A DNA stretch of 64,000 nt, from positions 1,798,001 through 1,862,000 of the forward strand of contig NZ_CP032317.1 in assembly GCF_003574965.1 (NCBI RefSeq), in the 5' to 3' direction. Shown here piece after piece: positions 56,418-64,000 of the stretch. A program made the translations under genes and the position numbers. The notes below the pieces were generated by a model, which ran no database searches, had not been told where the DNA came from, and saw only the letters and a program-made list of their open reading frames with translations. Position 1 is the first letter of the stretch, and the number at the start of each line of letters is the position of its first letter. The DNA comes from Hymenobacter oligotrophus (GTDB taxonomy: Bacteria > Bacteroidota > Bacteroidia > Cytophagales > Hymenobacteraceae).

Positions 56418-56504
56418 GCTAAATAGATGTGAAAACGCCAATGGCGCAGTGGAGAGAGAAGAAAAGCGGCCAACTTGCTGAGCGGTCAGTCGGGGCCGAT
56501 TGCC

Positions 56505-56512
56505 TACTTTTG
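56505..56512 (+). promoter_or_regulatory. -7 promoter element of the SAM-hydroxide adenosyltransferase gene
   Basis: An exact TACTTTTG 54 bp upstream of the ATG at 56566. No TTG or TTTG is found 18-20 nt upstream, so the support is partial. Confidence 0.45.
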
Positions 56513-56565
56513 CCGCCGCTGCAGTGGGTTCAAACAATAGTACGCATTCTTCTCAAAAACGGTCA

Positions 56566-57339
56566 ATGGGCCTGATAACGTTCCTTTCGGACTTTGGCTA
56601 CCGCGACCATTACGTGGCCGCCGTTAAGGCGCAGTTGCTGCGCTTGGCGCCCGCAGTGCCCGTACTCGACATTACGCACGCCATTGAGCCGTTCAACATT
56701 GCGCAGGCCGTGCACGTGCTCGGGTCGGTTTTCGCTGATTTTCCGGAGGGCACGGTGCACCTGATTGGCGTTGAAGACCACGGCGCCGGCCGCCGCGGCT
56801 GGCTGGCGGCCGCTTGGCGCGGGCACTACTTTGTGGCCGCCGACAACGGCATCCTGACCTTGCTCACCGACGGCCGCCCCGACGACCTGGTGCGGCTGCC
56901 GCAACCGGCCGAGTGGCCCGCCTCGCCCACCCGCGAGGTGCTGGTGCCCGCCGCGGCGCACCTGGCCAAAGGCGGCGCCCTCACCGACCTAGGGCCGCTC
57001 AGCACCGAGCTCTACCAGCTGCTCAACCGCCAGCTGCGCCTGCAGGACCACCGCATTACCGGCCACGTGGTGCACGTCGACCACTACGGCAACCTCATTA
57101 CCAACATCACCCGCGCAGCCATGGAGGCCGTGGGCCACGACCGGTCGTACTCCATTCATTTTTCCCGCGAAATCGTGCGCCAGATTGCCACGCACTACCA
57201 AGCTGCCGACCCCGGCGATGCCGTGTGCGTGTTCAACAGCGAAGGCGCGCTGTGCATCGGCGTAAACCAGGGCAACGCTTCCGAGCTGCTCGGCCTGCAT
57301 TTCGATTCGCAGGTGGATGTACGGTTTGCCCAGGAGTAG
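56566..57339 (+). CDS. SAM hydroxide adenosyltransferase (DUF62 family)
   Basis: A 257-aa protein of the fluorinase/DUF62 fold; characterised members hydrolyse S-adenosylmethionine to adenosine and methionine. The N-terminal ITFLSDFGYRDHYVAAVK contains the conserved D-F-G-x-x-D, and DITHAIEPFNIAQAVHVLGSV and FVAADNGILTLL complete the first domain. HVVHVDHYGNLITNI with the conserved Y-G-N marks the C-terminal domain. The start ATG at 56566 is preferred over an upstream in-frame codon. Monocistronic or leading the ABM-domain gene 81 bp downstream. Confidence 0.93.
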   Translation: MGLITFLSDFGYRDHYVAAVKAQLLRLAPAVPVLDITHAIEPFNIAQAVHVLGSVFADFPEGTVHLIGVEDHGAGRRGWLAAAWRGHYFVAADNGILTLLTDGRPDDLVRLPQPAEWPASPTREVLVPAAAHLAKGGALTDLGPLSTELYQLLNRQLRLQDHRITGHVVHVDHYGNLITNITRAAMEAVGHDRSYSIHFSREIVRQIATHYQAADPGDAVCVFNSEGALCIGVNQGNASELLGLHFDSQVDVRFAQE

Positions 57340-57420
57340 CGTGCCGGGCCTGGCTGCCAGCGGCGCAGCCGGCATTTGCGACCTAGGGCCCCCGCCACCC
57401 CACCCAAACGATTACCAGCT

Positions 57421-57711
57421 ATGCTCGTTCGCATTGTGCGCCTGACGTTCCGGCCCGAAGCCGTAACGGATTTCCTGAACGTATTCCGGGCTTCCGAAGA
57501 CCGCATTCGGCAGCAACCCGGTTGCCGCCACATGGAGCTCTGGCAAGATGCCGACGCCCCCAACGTGTTTTGCACCCACAGCCACTGGGATTCGGCCGAG
57601 CACCTCGATGCTTACCGCCGCTCCGCTTTGTTTGGGGAGGTGTGGCCAGCCACCAAGCGCCTGTTTGCCGCCCCGCCCGTGGCGTTTTCCGTACACCCCG
57701 TAACGGCCTAA
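57421..57711 (+). CDS. antibiotic biosynthesis monooxygenase (ABM) domain protein
   Basis: A 96-aa ferredoxin-like ABM fold. The first strand is MLVRIVRLTFRPEA, the helix region is FLNVFRASEDRIRQQPGCRHMELWQD, and the last is FCTHSHWDSAEHLDAYRRSALF. Members are small quinone/heme-modifying monooxygenases or dimeric stress proteins; the substrate is unknown. The start at ATG 57421 gives the full domain. Confidence 0.87.
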   Translation: MLVRIVRLTFRPEAVTDFLNVFRASEDRIRQQPGCRHMELWQDADAPNVFCTHSHWDSAEHLDAYRRSALFGEVWPATKRLFAAPPVAFSVHPVTA

Positions 57712-57846
57712 ACCGCCCAGCTGCCACCCCCCGATTCGGTGTTGTAGCCAAACCATACCTAGGAGCGCGTTGTTGCCCGGCACAGCTGGTGCGCAGCCAG
57801 CTTCCGTTCACCGTTTCGCGCGGCCTTAAGCCGTGCGCTTTGCCTT

Positions 57847-58383
57847 ATGCAGCCCGACTACTTTGCCCTCTACGGCCTTCCCGAAAGCTTCTTGCCCGAC
57901 GAAAAGGCCCTCAAAACAAAATACTACGCGCTCAGCCGCGAGTATCACCCCGACTTTCATGCCACGGCCGCGCCCGAGCAGCAGCAGCGCATGCTGGAGC
58001 TATCCACGCAAAACACCAATGCCTACCGCACCCTCTCGAGCTACGACCAGCGCCTGCAGTACATTTTACAGCGCCACGGCCTGCTCGAAGAAGGCAAACA
58101 AGAGCTTCCCGCAGATTTTTTAATGGAAGTTATGGAGCTCAACGAGCAGCTGATGGAGCTGGAATTTGAGCCCGATGCCGGGGTAGCTGCGCGCGTGCAA
58201 ACGGAGGTAGATCGGATTGAGAATGAAATAGAAACCAACATTCGACCGGTGCTTGCGAGCTACACCGAGCTACCCGAAGAACACCGCCCCGCCGCCCTGC
58301 AGCAAGTGCGCACTTATTACTTGAAACGCCGCTACCTCTTGCGCATTCGCGAAAGTCTCTCTAAGTTTGCTACCCGTTCCTGA
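57847..58383 (+). CDS. hscB: Fe-S cluster assembly co-chaperone HscB
   Basis: A 178-aa J-domain protein. The J domain (1-75) has the H-P-D tripeptide in REYHPDFHA, preceded by DYFALYGLPESF, and NTNAYRTLSSYDQRLQYIL follows. The C-terminal helical domain (about 90-178, DFLMEVMELNEQLMELEFE) binds the scaffold IscU. It delivers IscU to HscA. No isc genes are adjacent, so it is separated from the rest of its pathway. Its 3' end contains the promoter of the next tRNA gene. Confidence 0.93.
   Translation: MQPDYFALYGLPESFLPDEKALKTKYYALSREYHPDFHATAAPEQQQRMLELSTQNTNAYRTLSSYDQRLQYILQRHGLLEEGKQELPADFLMEVMELNEQLMELEFEPDAGVAARVQTEVDRIENEIETNIRPVLASYTELPEEHRPAALQQVRTYYLKRRYLLRIRESLSKFATRS
58339..58369 (+). 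promoter_or_regulatory. promoter of tRNA-Leu inside the 3' end of hscB
   Basis: TTG (58339-58341), 20 nt, TAAGTTTG (58362-58369), an exact TAnnTTTG. Predicted start near 58376, 26 nt before the mature tRNA. Confidence 0.65.
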
Positions 58384-58401
58384 GTCGTGGGAACGAGATA
58401 A

Positions 58402-58483
58402 GCCCAGATGGCGGAATCGGTAGACGCGTTGGTCTCAAACACCAATACCGCAAGGTGTGCCGGTTCGACCCCGGCTCTGGGTA
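58402..58483 (+). tRNA. tRNA-Leu (anticodon CAA)
   Basis: An 82-nt class II tRNA reading UUG codons. The acceptor stem GCCCAGA pairs with TCTGGGT, with a G-U closing pair, and A58483 is the discriminator. The D arm is GCGG-AATCGGTAGA-CGCG and the anticodon stem TTGGT/ACCAA encloses the loop CTCAAAC with CAA at 58436-58438. An extended variable arm follows (58446-58458), and the T stem GCCGG/CCGGC carries TTCGACC. The 3' CCA is not encoded. Confidence 0.95.
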
Positions 58484-58509
58484 CTTTTAGGAGGTAAAAC
58501 CTCCAAATC

Positions 58510-58558
58510 AGCCGAAAAGCGGCCTTTCCAGTACAACTGGCAGGGCCGCTTTTCGGCT
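58510..58558 (+). terminator. rho-independent terminator of tRNA-Leu
   Basis: A 15-bp perfect stem (58510-58524 with 58544-58558) with a further small hairpin in the loop, followed by TTATTG. Confidence 0.8.
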
Positions 58559-58829
58559 TTATTGCTGAATTGGTCAGCCAGTACTGCTACAGATTGCATT
58601 CGGTGCGTTGGCATCAGTTGGAGCAGCGGAACTGTCGCCGCTGCACAAGCAGAAGCAAACCAGCCGACAATTGCCCGTTGACCACCTTCGGCCCTAGGTT
58701 GAGGCGCGGCGGCCTGCTGCAACATCCCTAGCGGTTTCCCAACCTAGGGCGGCCGCCCCGCCGAACCAGCGGCGGCCTTATTGGTTGCTAAAGCGTGGGC
58801 AGCCCAACCTAAGGCAGCCCGCCAAACGC

Positions 58830-59717
58830 ATGAGTTCTAAGAACGCCGCCGTTGTTTCCTTCGAGGGGTTTGCGGCACAGTACATGGCCGCTGGCACCGA
58901 GCCGCAGCAAGGCGCCATCCGGGTGTACCCGCTGGCCATGGCCCCGGCTCTCATTCAGCCGCCCACGCCGCTTTTTCGGGCCGAATACAACTTTCTGCTC
59001 TTGATTCAGGCCGGCGGCGGGCAACAGCAGGTCGACAACGAGCTGCTGACCCTGCAAGCCAACGACGTGTTGTTTATTCGAGAAGGCCACCTGAACGCCA
59101 TCAAATCGATTGACCCCGATACGGCGGGTTACTACGTTTACCTCGATAGCGCGCTGCTGCCGCAAGTTTTTGCCGACAGCACCTTGCTTCACCGCCTTAC
59201 TTTTTACCCGAAGCACTCGGTTTCGGAGGCCGATATGCAGTGGCTTGCCCGCTGCTGCGAGCTGCTGGCTGCGCCCCACGCCGCCAACGCCTACGCCACG
59301 CACCTGCGCTGCACCCTGCTGCGGGCGTTGGTGCTAAAGCTGGCCGAAGCTTCGCCCGCTGCCCTGGCTAGGCCCGACCGGCTTTCCGAGCTGAGCTTGC
59401 GCTTTAAGGAGTTGCTCTACGAGCATTTTCTGAGCAAGCGCGACGTAGCTTTTTACGCCGATGCCCTGGCTGTTTCGGAAAATTACCTGAACCGCTGCGT
59501 GCGCACCGCCACGGGCAAGCCGCCCAAGCAGCACATCAACGAAATGGTTATCAACCACAGCAAAGTGCTGCTGCAAAACCCCGCCAAGGACGTAGCCCAG
59601 GTGGCTTTTGAGCTGAATTTTTCGGACCCGTCGTACTTCGGCCGCTTGTTTAAGCAACTAACGCAGCAAACGCCCCGCGCCTACCGCAGCGCGCTGCTGC
59701 CGTGCGCCGCCGGTTAG
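58830..59717 (+). CDS. AraC family transcriptional regulator
   Basis: A 295-aa regulator. The N-terminal half (about 15-150) is a cupin-like sensor (EYNFLLLIQAGGGQQQVDNELLTLQANDVLFIREGHLNAI). The C-terminal AraC/XylS DNA-binding domain (about 195-290) has two helix-turn-helix units, with FYADALAVSENYLNRCVRTATGKPPKQHIN and VAFELNFSDPSYFGRLFKQLTQQTPRAYR. The start is the ATG at 58830. The DUF2141 and SDR genes directly downstream are plausible targets. The ligand is unknown. Confidence 0.93.
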   Translation: MSSKNAAVVSFEGFAAQYMAAGTEPQQGAIRVYPLAMAPALIQPPTPLFRAEYNFLLLIQAGGGQQQVDNELLTLQANDVLFIREGHLNAIKSIDPDTAGYYVYLDSALLPQVFADSTLLHRLTFYPKHSVSEADMQWLARCCELLAAPHAANAYATHLRCTLLRALVLKLAEASPAALARPDRLSELSLRFKELLYEHFLSKRDVAFYADALAVSENYLNRCVRTATGKPPKQHINEMVINHSKVLLQNPAKDVAQVAFELNFSDPSYFGRLFKQLTQQTPRAYRSALLPCAAG

Positions 59718-59863
59718 CCTGCGCAATTGGCCCGGTTTGTCCGGGTACCGGCCGGATTTCTGCCAACGGCCAAGCGGCCGGGTGCCCCAGCTTTGCAGAG
59801 CCTCGCCGCAGGCACCCAAGCCCGGCCATTCGGCCGGCTTGTCACGCTCCGTTCAATAGCCAC

Positions 59864-60295
59864 ATGCAACGCCACCACCTAGCTTTGTTTTCTGTGCTTC
59901 TGCTAGCCGCAGCCGCTTTTAGGCCTGCCGCTCAGCAAGCGCCCTTGCAACTGCAAATCCGGAATGCGCAGCCGGCCCGGGGCCGGATAGTGGTAGAGCT
60001 GTACCGAACCGAGGCGGAATGGCTGCAGACGCCGTTTCGGCGGATTTCGCTGCCCGCCGATGGTGCCGCCTCGCAAGCTACCTTGGCGGTGCCCTACGGG
60101 AAATACGCCGTGTCGATTTACCAAGACGCGAACGGCAACGGCCGGCTCGACCAGAATTTTCTAGGTATCCCGAAGGAGCCCATTGGGTTTGGCAACAACT
60201 ACAAACCGTTTGGCAAGCCGGATTTTGCGCCGGCCGTAATTGAACACGGCCCCACCATCAAACCCGCTGCCATCAAGCTTTTCAGCGTACTCTAA
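59864..60295 (+). CDS. DUF2141 secreted protein
   Basis: A 143-aa exported protein: signal peptide 1-23 (LALFSVLLLAAAAFRPAAQQA), then a small beta-sandwich with the DUF2141 markers YRTEAEWL, VPYGKYAVSIYQDANGNGRLDQNFLGIPKEPIGFGNNYKP and PDFAPAVI. The D-A-N-G-N-G-R-L-D segment looks like a calcium-type loop. Function unknown. 147 bp after the AraC regulator and 15 bp before the SDR gene. Confidence 0.87.
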   Translation: MQRHHLALFSVLLLAAAAFRPAAQQAPLQLQIRNAQPARGRIVVELYRTEAEWLQTPFRRISLPADGAASQATLAVPYGKYAVSIYQDANGNGRLDQNFLGIPKEPIGFGNNYKPFGKPDFAPAVIEHGPTIKPAAIKLFSVL

Positions 60296-60310
60296 CTTTT
60301 TCTGTTGCCC

Positions 60311-61225
60311 ATGACCCAACACTGGAGCGTAGCACAAGTGCCCGCGCAGCCTGGCCGCGTGGCCATCGTAACTGGGGCCAACAGCGGCGTGGGCTACGAA
60401 ACCGCCTTGGCCCTGGCCCAAAAAGGTGCCCACGTGGTGCTGGCTTGCCGCAACCCCGACAAGGCCGCCAAAGCCCAGGCCCGCATACAAGCGGCGGCGC
60501 CCGGTGCCCAAACCGAAATTTTGCCGCTCGACCTAAGCCGCCTGCAAAGCGTGCGCGACTTTGCGGGCGCGTTTGGCCAGCGCCACGCGCGGCTGGATTG
60601 GCTTATCAACAATGCGGGCGTTATGATGCCGCCCCACCAGGTAACCGACGACGGCTTCGAAAACCAATTGGCTACCAACTACCTAGGTCATTTTGCTCTC
60701 ACAGGCCTGCTGTTGCCTAGGCTTGGCAGCACGCCCGGCTCGCGGGTGGTTACGCTAAGCAGCTTGTCGTACAAATGGGCCGAAATTGACTTTGCCGACC
60801 TCCATGCCGGGAAGGGCTACAGCCGGCGCAAGGCTTATGGGCAAAGCAAGCGGGCCTGCCTGGTGTTTGCCTACGAGCTGCAACGCCGCTTGGTCGCCGC
60901 AGGCCTGCCCACGCGCTCGGTGGCTGCGCACCCGGGCCTGGCCAAAACCAACCTCGATCAGTACTTTCCTGCCCTTATTCGGCCGCTGGGCAGCCTGTTT
61001 CTGCAGCCGGCCAGCCAAGGTGCCTGGCCAGTGCTGTACGCCGCGCTGGCCGATAACCTAGGGGGCGGCGAGTTCATCGGGCCGGCCGGCTTTCGGCAAA
61101 TGCGCGGTTACCCCACCCAGGTAGATTCCGATGCGTCCTCGCAGGACCCGCGGGTGGGCCGGCAGTTGTGGCAAGTGAGCGAGGAGCTAACCCAAACCCG
61201 TTACCTCGAGTCGGCAGCTAACTAA
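60311..61225 (+). CDS. short-chain dehydrogenase/reductase
   Basis: A 304-aa NAD(P)-dependent oxidoreductase of the retinol-dehydrogenase/protochlorophyllide-reductase-like SDR group. The nucleotide motif is VTGANSGVGYETALALA (T-G-x3-G-x-G, about 19-35), NNAGVMMPP is at about 100, and the active-site Ser/Tyr/Lys are in LSSLSYKW and KAYGQSKRACLVFAYEL (Y-x-x-x-K). Probably in one transcript with the preceding DUF2141 gene. ATG at 60311. Confidence 0.92.
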   Translation: MTQHWSVAQVPAQPGRVAIVTGANSGVGYETALALAQKGAHVVLACRNPDKAAKAQARIQAAAPGAQTEILPLDLSRLQSVRDFAGAFGQRHARLDWLINNAGVMMPPHQVTDDGFENQLATNYLGHFALTGLLLPRLGSTPGSRVVTLSSLSYKWAEIDFADLHAGKGYSRRKAYGQSKRACLVFAYELQRRLVAAGLPTRSVAAHPGLAKTNLDQYFPALIRPLGSLFLQPASQGAWPVLYAALADNLGGGEFIGPAGFRQMRGYPTQVDSDASSQDPRVGRQLWQVSEELTQTRYLESAAN

Positions 61226-61662
61226 TTTGCTGCGGCCTGAATTTGGAAGTGGTGTACTAGGCTGGGCGTATGGTGCGCAGCTACACCTAGTTAAGCGGCC
61301 TGATGCAGCGGCGGTTGGGGCACCCGCTGGGGCTCCGGGCCGGTTGAGGTGCTGGTTGGCAATGGGCGCGTGGGCTGCGTTGCCACGGCGCGGCGGTAGC
61401 CCAGGTGTCCCGGCCGGTAGCCAAAAGCACCCTTCATACAAACCAGTCGGTTTCGGGTACTGGGCCGGGACGCACAGCGGCTGCCAGCCGCCGTACCCAC
61501 CGCAAAAGGGAAGTTTTCATAGCGCAGAAAGGGAGATTTTGCGCTGGCAAAGCTCGGGCTGGGGCATGACGCGAACATGACCTCAGCATCACAAATGCGT
61601 TAACTACCCGCCGCACCCGCCCAGGCCCGGCCGCCCAAAAGCCCCGCTGCAGCGGGTGGCCG
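61226..61662. other. 437-bp gap without a recognisable gene
   Basis: The space between the convergent SDR and heavy-metal-binding lipoprotein genes. It contains a palindrome CCCGCTGCAGCGGG (61643-61656) followed on the minus strand by a TTTT tract, a weak terminator candidate for the lipoprotein gene. The open frames in it have no start context or family resemblance. Confidence 0.5.
61643..61656 (-). terminator. weak terminator candidate of the heavy-metal-binding lipoprotein gene
   Basis: A 14-bp perfect palindrome with no separate loop, then GGCTTTTGG on the minus strand, 6 bp past the stop. Confidence 0.35.
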
Positions 61663-62628
61663 CTAAGATGTGGCCGGCGCTACGTTCACCGTGAAATCGG
61701 CAGTCCGGACCTTACCGGCGTGGTTAAATTGCAGAAACACCCGGTACAGCCCCGGCTTGTCAAAAGTGGTCTGAAAGCTCACTTTAGGCCCGCTTCCGTT
61801 GCCGTGCTGGGGGTGCACGTGTAGGTACTGCTCGGTATCGGCGCCGATGATGACCATGTGCCCTTTGGCACCTAGGTAGTTGGCCAAATCGGTGATGGGC
61901 TGGCCTTGGCGGCTCAGGTTAGCCGCAACCACCAGCGGCTGCCCCGCCTGCACGCGTTTGTCGAAAGACAGGGCGGCGGTGTAGCCGTCGTTGGTCCAGC
62001 GCAGCTGATCCTGAGCAAATTGCACCGGTTTTTTGGGCGCACCCGCCACCGTCACTACCTGCCGGCTTAGCTGGTGCGCTTTGCCCACGGGCTGATAATC
62101 CTGAAAGAGCACGTACTCGCCCCCGGTTTTGAAAGTGAAGGGCACCTCGTAGCGCCCCGAGGCCTGCAAGTTGGGATGCTCGTGGTAGAACTCTGCCAAA
62201 TCCTTGCTCACAACGATGAGGTGCATCTTTTTTTCGTGCACCACGGCCAGCGGCACAGTGGCTTTTGGGTCGGCGGCGGCTTGGGGTTGGAACGAGAGCG
62301 TGGCGGGCTGGCCCGCTGCAAGCTGCGCCGGCGTAGCCCGGAAATCCATGCGGTAGTCGGGGCCTGTGGTTGCGGCGGGCTGCGGGCTGGGTTGCAGGTC
62401 CATTCCGCATTTGGGGCATTTGCCGGGGTTGGGGCTGGTTACCTCGGGGTGCATGGGGCAAACGTAAGCGGCATTGGCAATGGCCGCGGCAGCTTGCGCT
62501 GGCTCGTGGTTGTGGTGCTCGGCGGCAGCGGCCACAGCGGGCTGCGAGGCCGCCGAATCATTCGACGAACACGACGCAGCCCACGTGAGACTGGCCAAGG
62601 CAAGAACAGGAAACAAAATGCGCTTCAT
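61663..62628 (-). CDS. heavy-metal-binding-domain lipoprotein
   Basis: A 321-aa lipoprotein (lipobox WAASC, C20). A His-rich spacer (AAAEHHNHEP, 35-43) is followed by a heavy-metal-binding YHS-like zinc-finger domain with C57-P-M-H60 and C71-P-K-C74 (YVCPMHPEVTSPNPGKCPKCGMDL type). The C-terminal 240 residues are two beta-sandwich units with HLIVVSKDLAEFYHEHPN and HMVIIGADTEQYLHVHPQH, both His-rich. Such proteins are found with copper/silver efflux systems and could buffer metal at the inner or outer membrane. No CusABC or P-type ATPase gene is in the window. ATG at 62628. Confidence 0.87.
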   Translation of the reverse strand: MKRILFPVLALASLTWAASCSSNDSAASQPAVAAAAEHHNHEPAQAAAAIANAAYVCPMHPEVTSPNPGKCPKCGMDLQPSPQPAATTGPDYRMDFRATPAQLAAGQPATLSFQPQAAADPKATVPLAVVHEKKMHLIVVSKDLAEFYHEHPNLQASGRYEVPFTFKTGGEYVLFQDYQPVGKAHQLSRQVVTVAGAPKKPVQFAQDQLRWTNDGYTAALSFDKRVQAGQPLVVAANLSRQGQPITDLANYLGAKGHMVIIGADTEQYLHVHPQHGNGSGPKVSFQTTFDKPGLYRVFLQFNHAGKVRTADFTVNVAPATS

Positions 62629-63105
62629 CGACAAGGATTGCTTTGAATATCAAACAAGCAGTGGGCCTGCCGGCAGCCCGGCCGGCGCCGCCTGGTTTGT
62701 ACGTCAGCAGCCTGTAAGCGGCAACGCCCACGCTGCCAGGTCAGCCATCGAAGAACGTGCCGAACTGGGGCGCAACCGCAATCATGTAAGGCCTACTCCG
62801 AATTGTGTACGACAGCAGCGTTGCCCGCGGCGCGCGTGACAACTAATGCTGCGCGCAAATGCCTATTGTTCGGCAAGTTGGCCGGGCCAGTCGCCATCGG
62901 CAAACTGCGTCGGTTGGGTTGGGCAGGTGGGTTTCAACACCAACCGGTGCCACGGCTAGGCGCGGGGTTGGGCGGCGGTGCGGCTTAGCACGGTGCGCGT
63001 TTCGTAGTAGCTTGGCACCTTTGCCCTAGGTGCCTAGCGGCCTATCCTGCTTTGGCACCTAGGCCCCACCGCTGTTTCGCCTACAACCACTACCCTGCCC
63101 CCCCA
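62629..63105. other. 477-bp gap without a recognisable gene
   Basis: The space between the divergent lipoprotein and M28 peptidase genes. No open frame has coding character. The part from 63020 to 63065 contains two CCTAGG palindromes about 30 bp apart. No consensus TAnnTTTG promoter is found for either gene. Confidence 0.45.
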
Positions 63106-64000
63106 ATGAAACACACGTTACCCTTGCTGGCCGCGGCGCTTAGCTTGCTGACGGCCTGCGGCACCCGCCCGCCGGGCACTTCGGCCAAAGCCAGCGCCTC
63201 GCCTACCGAGCCACCGGCATTCGGCGCTATTCGCGAAGACGAGCTGCGCCGCGACTTGTTTGAGCTGGCCAGCGACAGCCTGCGCGGGCGCCGCGCCGGC
63301 CGCGAAGATGAGCTCCGCGCCGCCGTTTGGGTGGCCGAGCGTGCCCGCGCCGCCGGCCTCCAACCCGCCGGTGCCGATGGTACCTACTTTCAGTTTTACC
63401 CGCTGCGCCGCGTGGAGGTGTCGGCCGATAGCCGGGTGCAGCTCAACGGGCAGGCGGTGGCTTTGTGGCAGGATGCCTGGGTAACCAACCCCGTAGAAGC
63501 GCGCCTCGACGGCCCCGTGGTATGGCTGAACTCGATGGCTGACACCGCTAGGCGCGACCTACGCGGCAAAATTGTGGCCATGAGCCTGCTGCCGCCCACG
63601 CCGCTGCCCGCGCCCAAAATGAGTTTGTGGGGCTTCCGTTACATCTTGTCGGCCTTAGGTCAGCAGGGTGCGGCGCTGCGCAGCAAGGGTGTGGCGGGCA
63701 TTGTGCTGGTAGCCGATGCCACGGCCGAGCCGCAGTTGGGGTTCGTGGGCTTTCGTTACAAAGACGGCACCTACAACCTGCCGGCCACCGGGGCCGCGCC
63801 CGCCCCGCCAGCTACGCCCTTGCTGCTGGTGCGGCAAGCCCTAGGTGCGCAGCTACGCGCCAAGGCCACGCTGAAGGCCACTTTGGGAGTCGATAGCTAC
63901 ATCTACCCGTCCATCAACGTAATTGCCCGCGCCCCCGGCTCCGACGCCGCCTTGCGCGCCGAGCACGTGCTGTTCAGCGGGCACCACGACCACGACGGCG
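63106..64000 (+). CDS. M28 family metallopeptidase lipoprotein (3' part beyond window)
   Basis: 298 complete codons and one extra base to the edge. Lipobox LTAC with C18; residues 40-90 (DLFELASDSLRGRRAGREDELRAAVWVAERARAAGL) are the usual N-terminal helices of bacterial M28 peptidases. The PA (protease-associated) insert follows at about 120-260, then SINVIARAPGSDAALRAEHVLFSGHHDHDG, whose H-x-D is the first zinc-ligand motif. It is a secreted or outer-membrane aminopeptidase-like enzyme; the remaining catalytic residues are outside. Confidence 0.9.
   Translation, partial: MKHTLPLLAAALSLLTACGTRPPGTSAKASASPTEPPAFGAIREDELRRDLFELASDSLRGRRAGREDELRAAVWVAERARAAGLQPAGADGTYFQFYPLRRVEVSADSRVQLNGQAVALWQDAWVTNPVEARLDGPVVWLNSMADTARRDLRGKIVAMSLLPPTPLPAPKMSLWGFRYILSALGQQGAALRSKGVAGIVLVADATAEPQLGFVGFRYKDGTYNLPATGAAPAPPATPLLLVRQALGAQLRAKATLKATLGVDSYIYPSINVIARAPGSDAALRAEHVLFSGHHDHDG

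Noticed and set aside
58402-58558. tRNA-Leu as an integration site of a genomic island.
   Set aside because: No integrase gene, no direct repeat of the tRNA 3' end downstream in the window, and base composition stays unchanged.
61227-61580. A 117-codon plus-strand frame in the gap after the SDR gene.
   Set aside because: No conserved motif, low-complexity Gly/Ala/Pro sequence, TTG-type start only two bases after the SDR stop.

Overview
The window reads as a chromosomal segment of a high-GC member of the Bacteroidota, most likely the family Hymenobacteraceae (Hymenobacter or a close relative). This rests on four things. There is a large secreted protein with a gliding-motility / type IX secretion C-terminal domain, and a Bacteroidota-type three-gene succinate dehydrogenase. 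There is a zeaxanthin/ketocarotenoid cluster with a MerR/B12-type regulator. Promoters fit the Bacteroidota -33/-7 consensus (TTG or TTTG, 18-20 nt, TAnnTTTG), which I could place upstream of aconitase, sdhC, mraZ, an enoyl-CoA hydratase and tRNA-Leu. The species assignment is inference; no rRNA is present.

Layout: 1-13.8 kb holds housekeeping and mixed genes: a truncated aconitase, a thioredoxin-like lipoprotein, a GNAT enzyme, a cytochrome P450, a polyprenyl diphosphate synthase, an alpha/beta hydrolase with folK, a glycosyltransferase-like membrane protein, fabD and the 954-aa secreted protein. 14.0-17.7 kb is the sdhCAB operon. 17.7-21.8 kb carries an FMN reductase and then an MbnP-like lipoprotein followed by two MauG/cytochrome c peroxidase-like di-heme lipoproteins. 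21.8-38.5 kb is one long division/cell wall (dcw) cluster on the minus strand: mraZ-rsmH-ftsL-ftsI-murE-mraY-murD-ftsW-murG-murC-ftsQ-ftsA-ftsZ, without murF or ddl. Its promoter has a clear candidate MraZ operator.

38.8-42.3 kb is a metal-uptake-like set: a Cys/His-rich secreted protein, a TonB-dependent receptor and a periplasmic HMA protein. 42.4-44 kb has an unknown gene and a LytTR response regulator. 44-51.2 kb is the carotenoid region (crtW, ispH, a secreted unknown, crtB, crtI, an ECF sigma factor, a CarH/LitR-like regulator, crtZ), all on the minus strand. It joins supply of the C5 precursor, C40 synthesis, desaturation, ketolation, hydroxylation and probably light/B12-dependent control. 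51.4-64 kb has an enoyl-CoA hydratase, comEC, a GNAT, phoH, a SAM-hydroxide adenosyltransferase, an ABM-domain protein, hscB, tRNA-Leu(CAA), an AraC regulator, a DUF2141 protein, an SDR, a heavy-metal-binding lipoprotein and a truncated M28 peptidase.

Two sequence-scale signals stand out beyond the genes. First, the palindrome CCTAGG is spread over the whole window (about 88 copies by eye, roughly four times chance). Inside genes it nearly always encodes Leu-Gly as xxC-CTA-GGx, and in six genes it contains the TAG stop. Second, several intergenic gaps, especially inside the dcw cluster, contain short AT-richer words that are repeated imperfectly and then mirrored as their reverse complement. 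Each gap uses a different word but the same hairpin layout. I see no phage, plasmid, IS transposase or CRISPR in the window.
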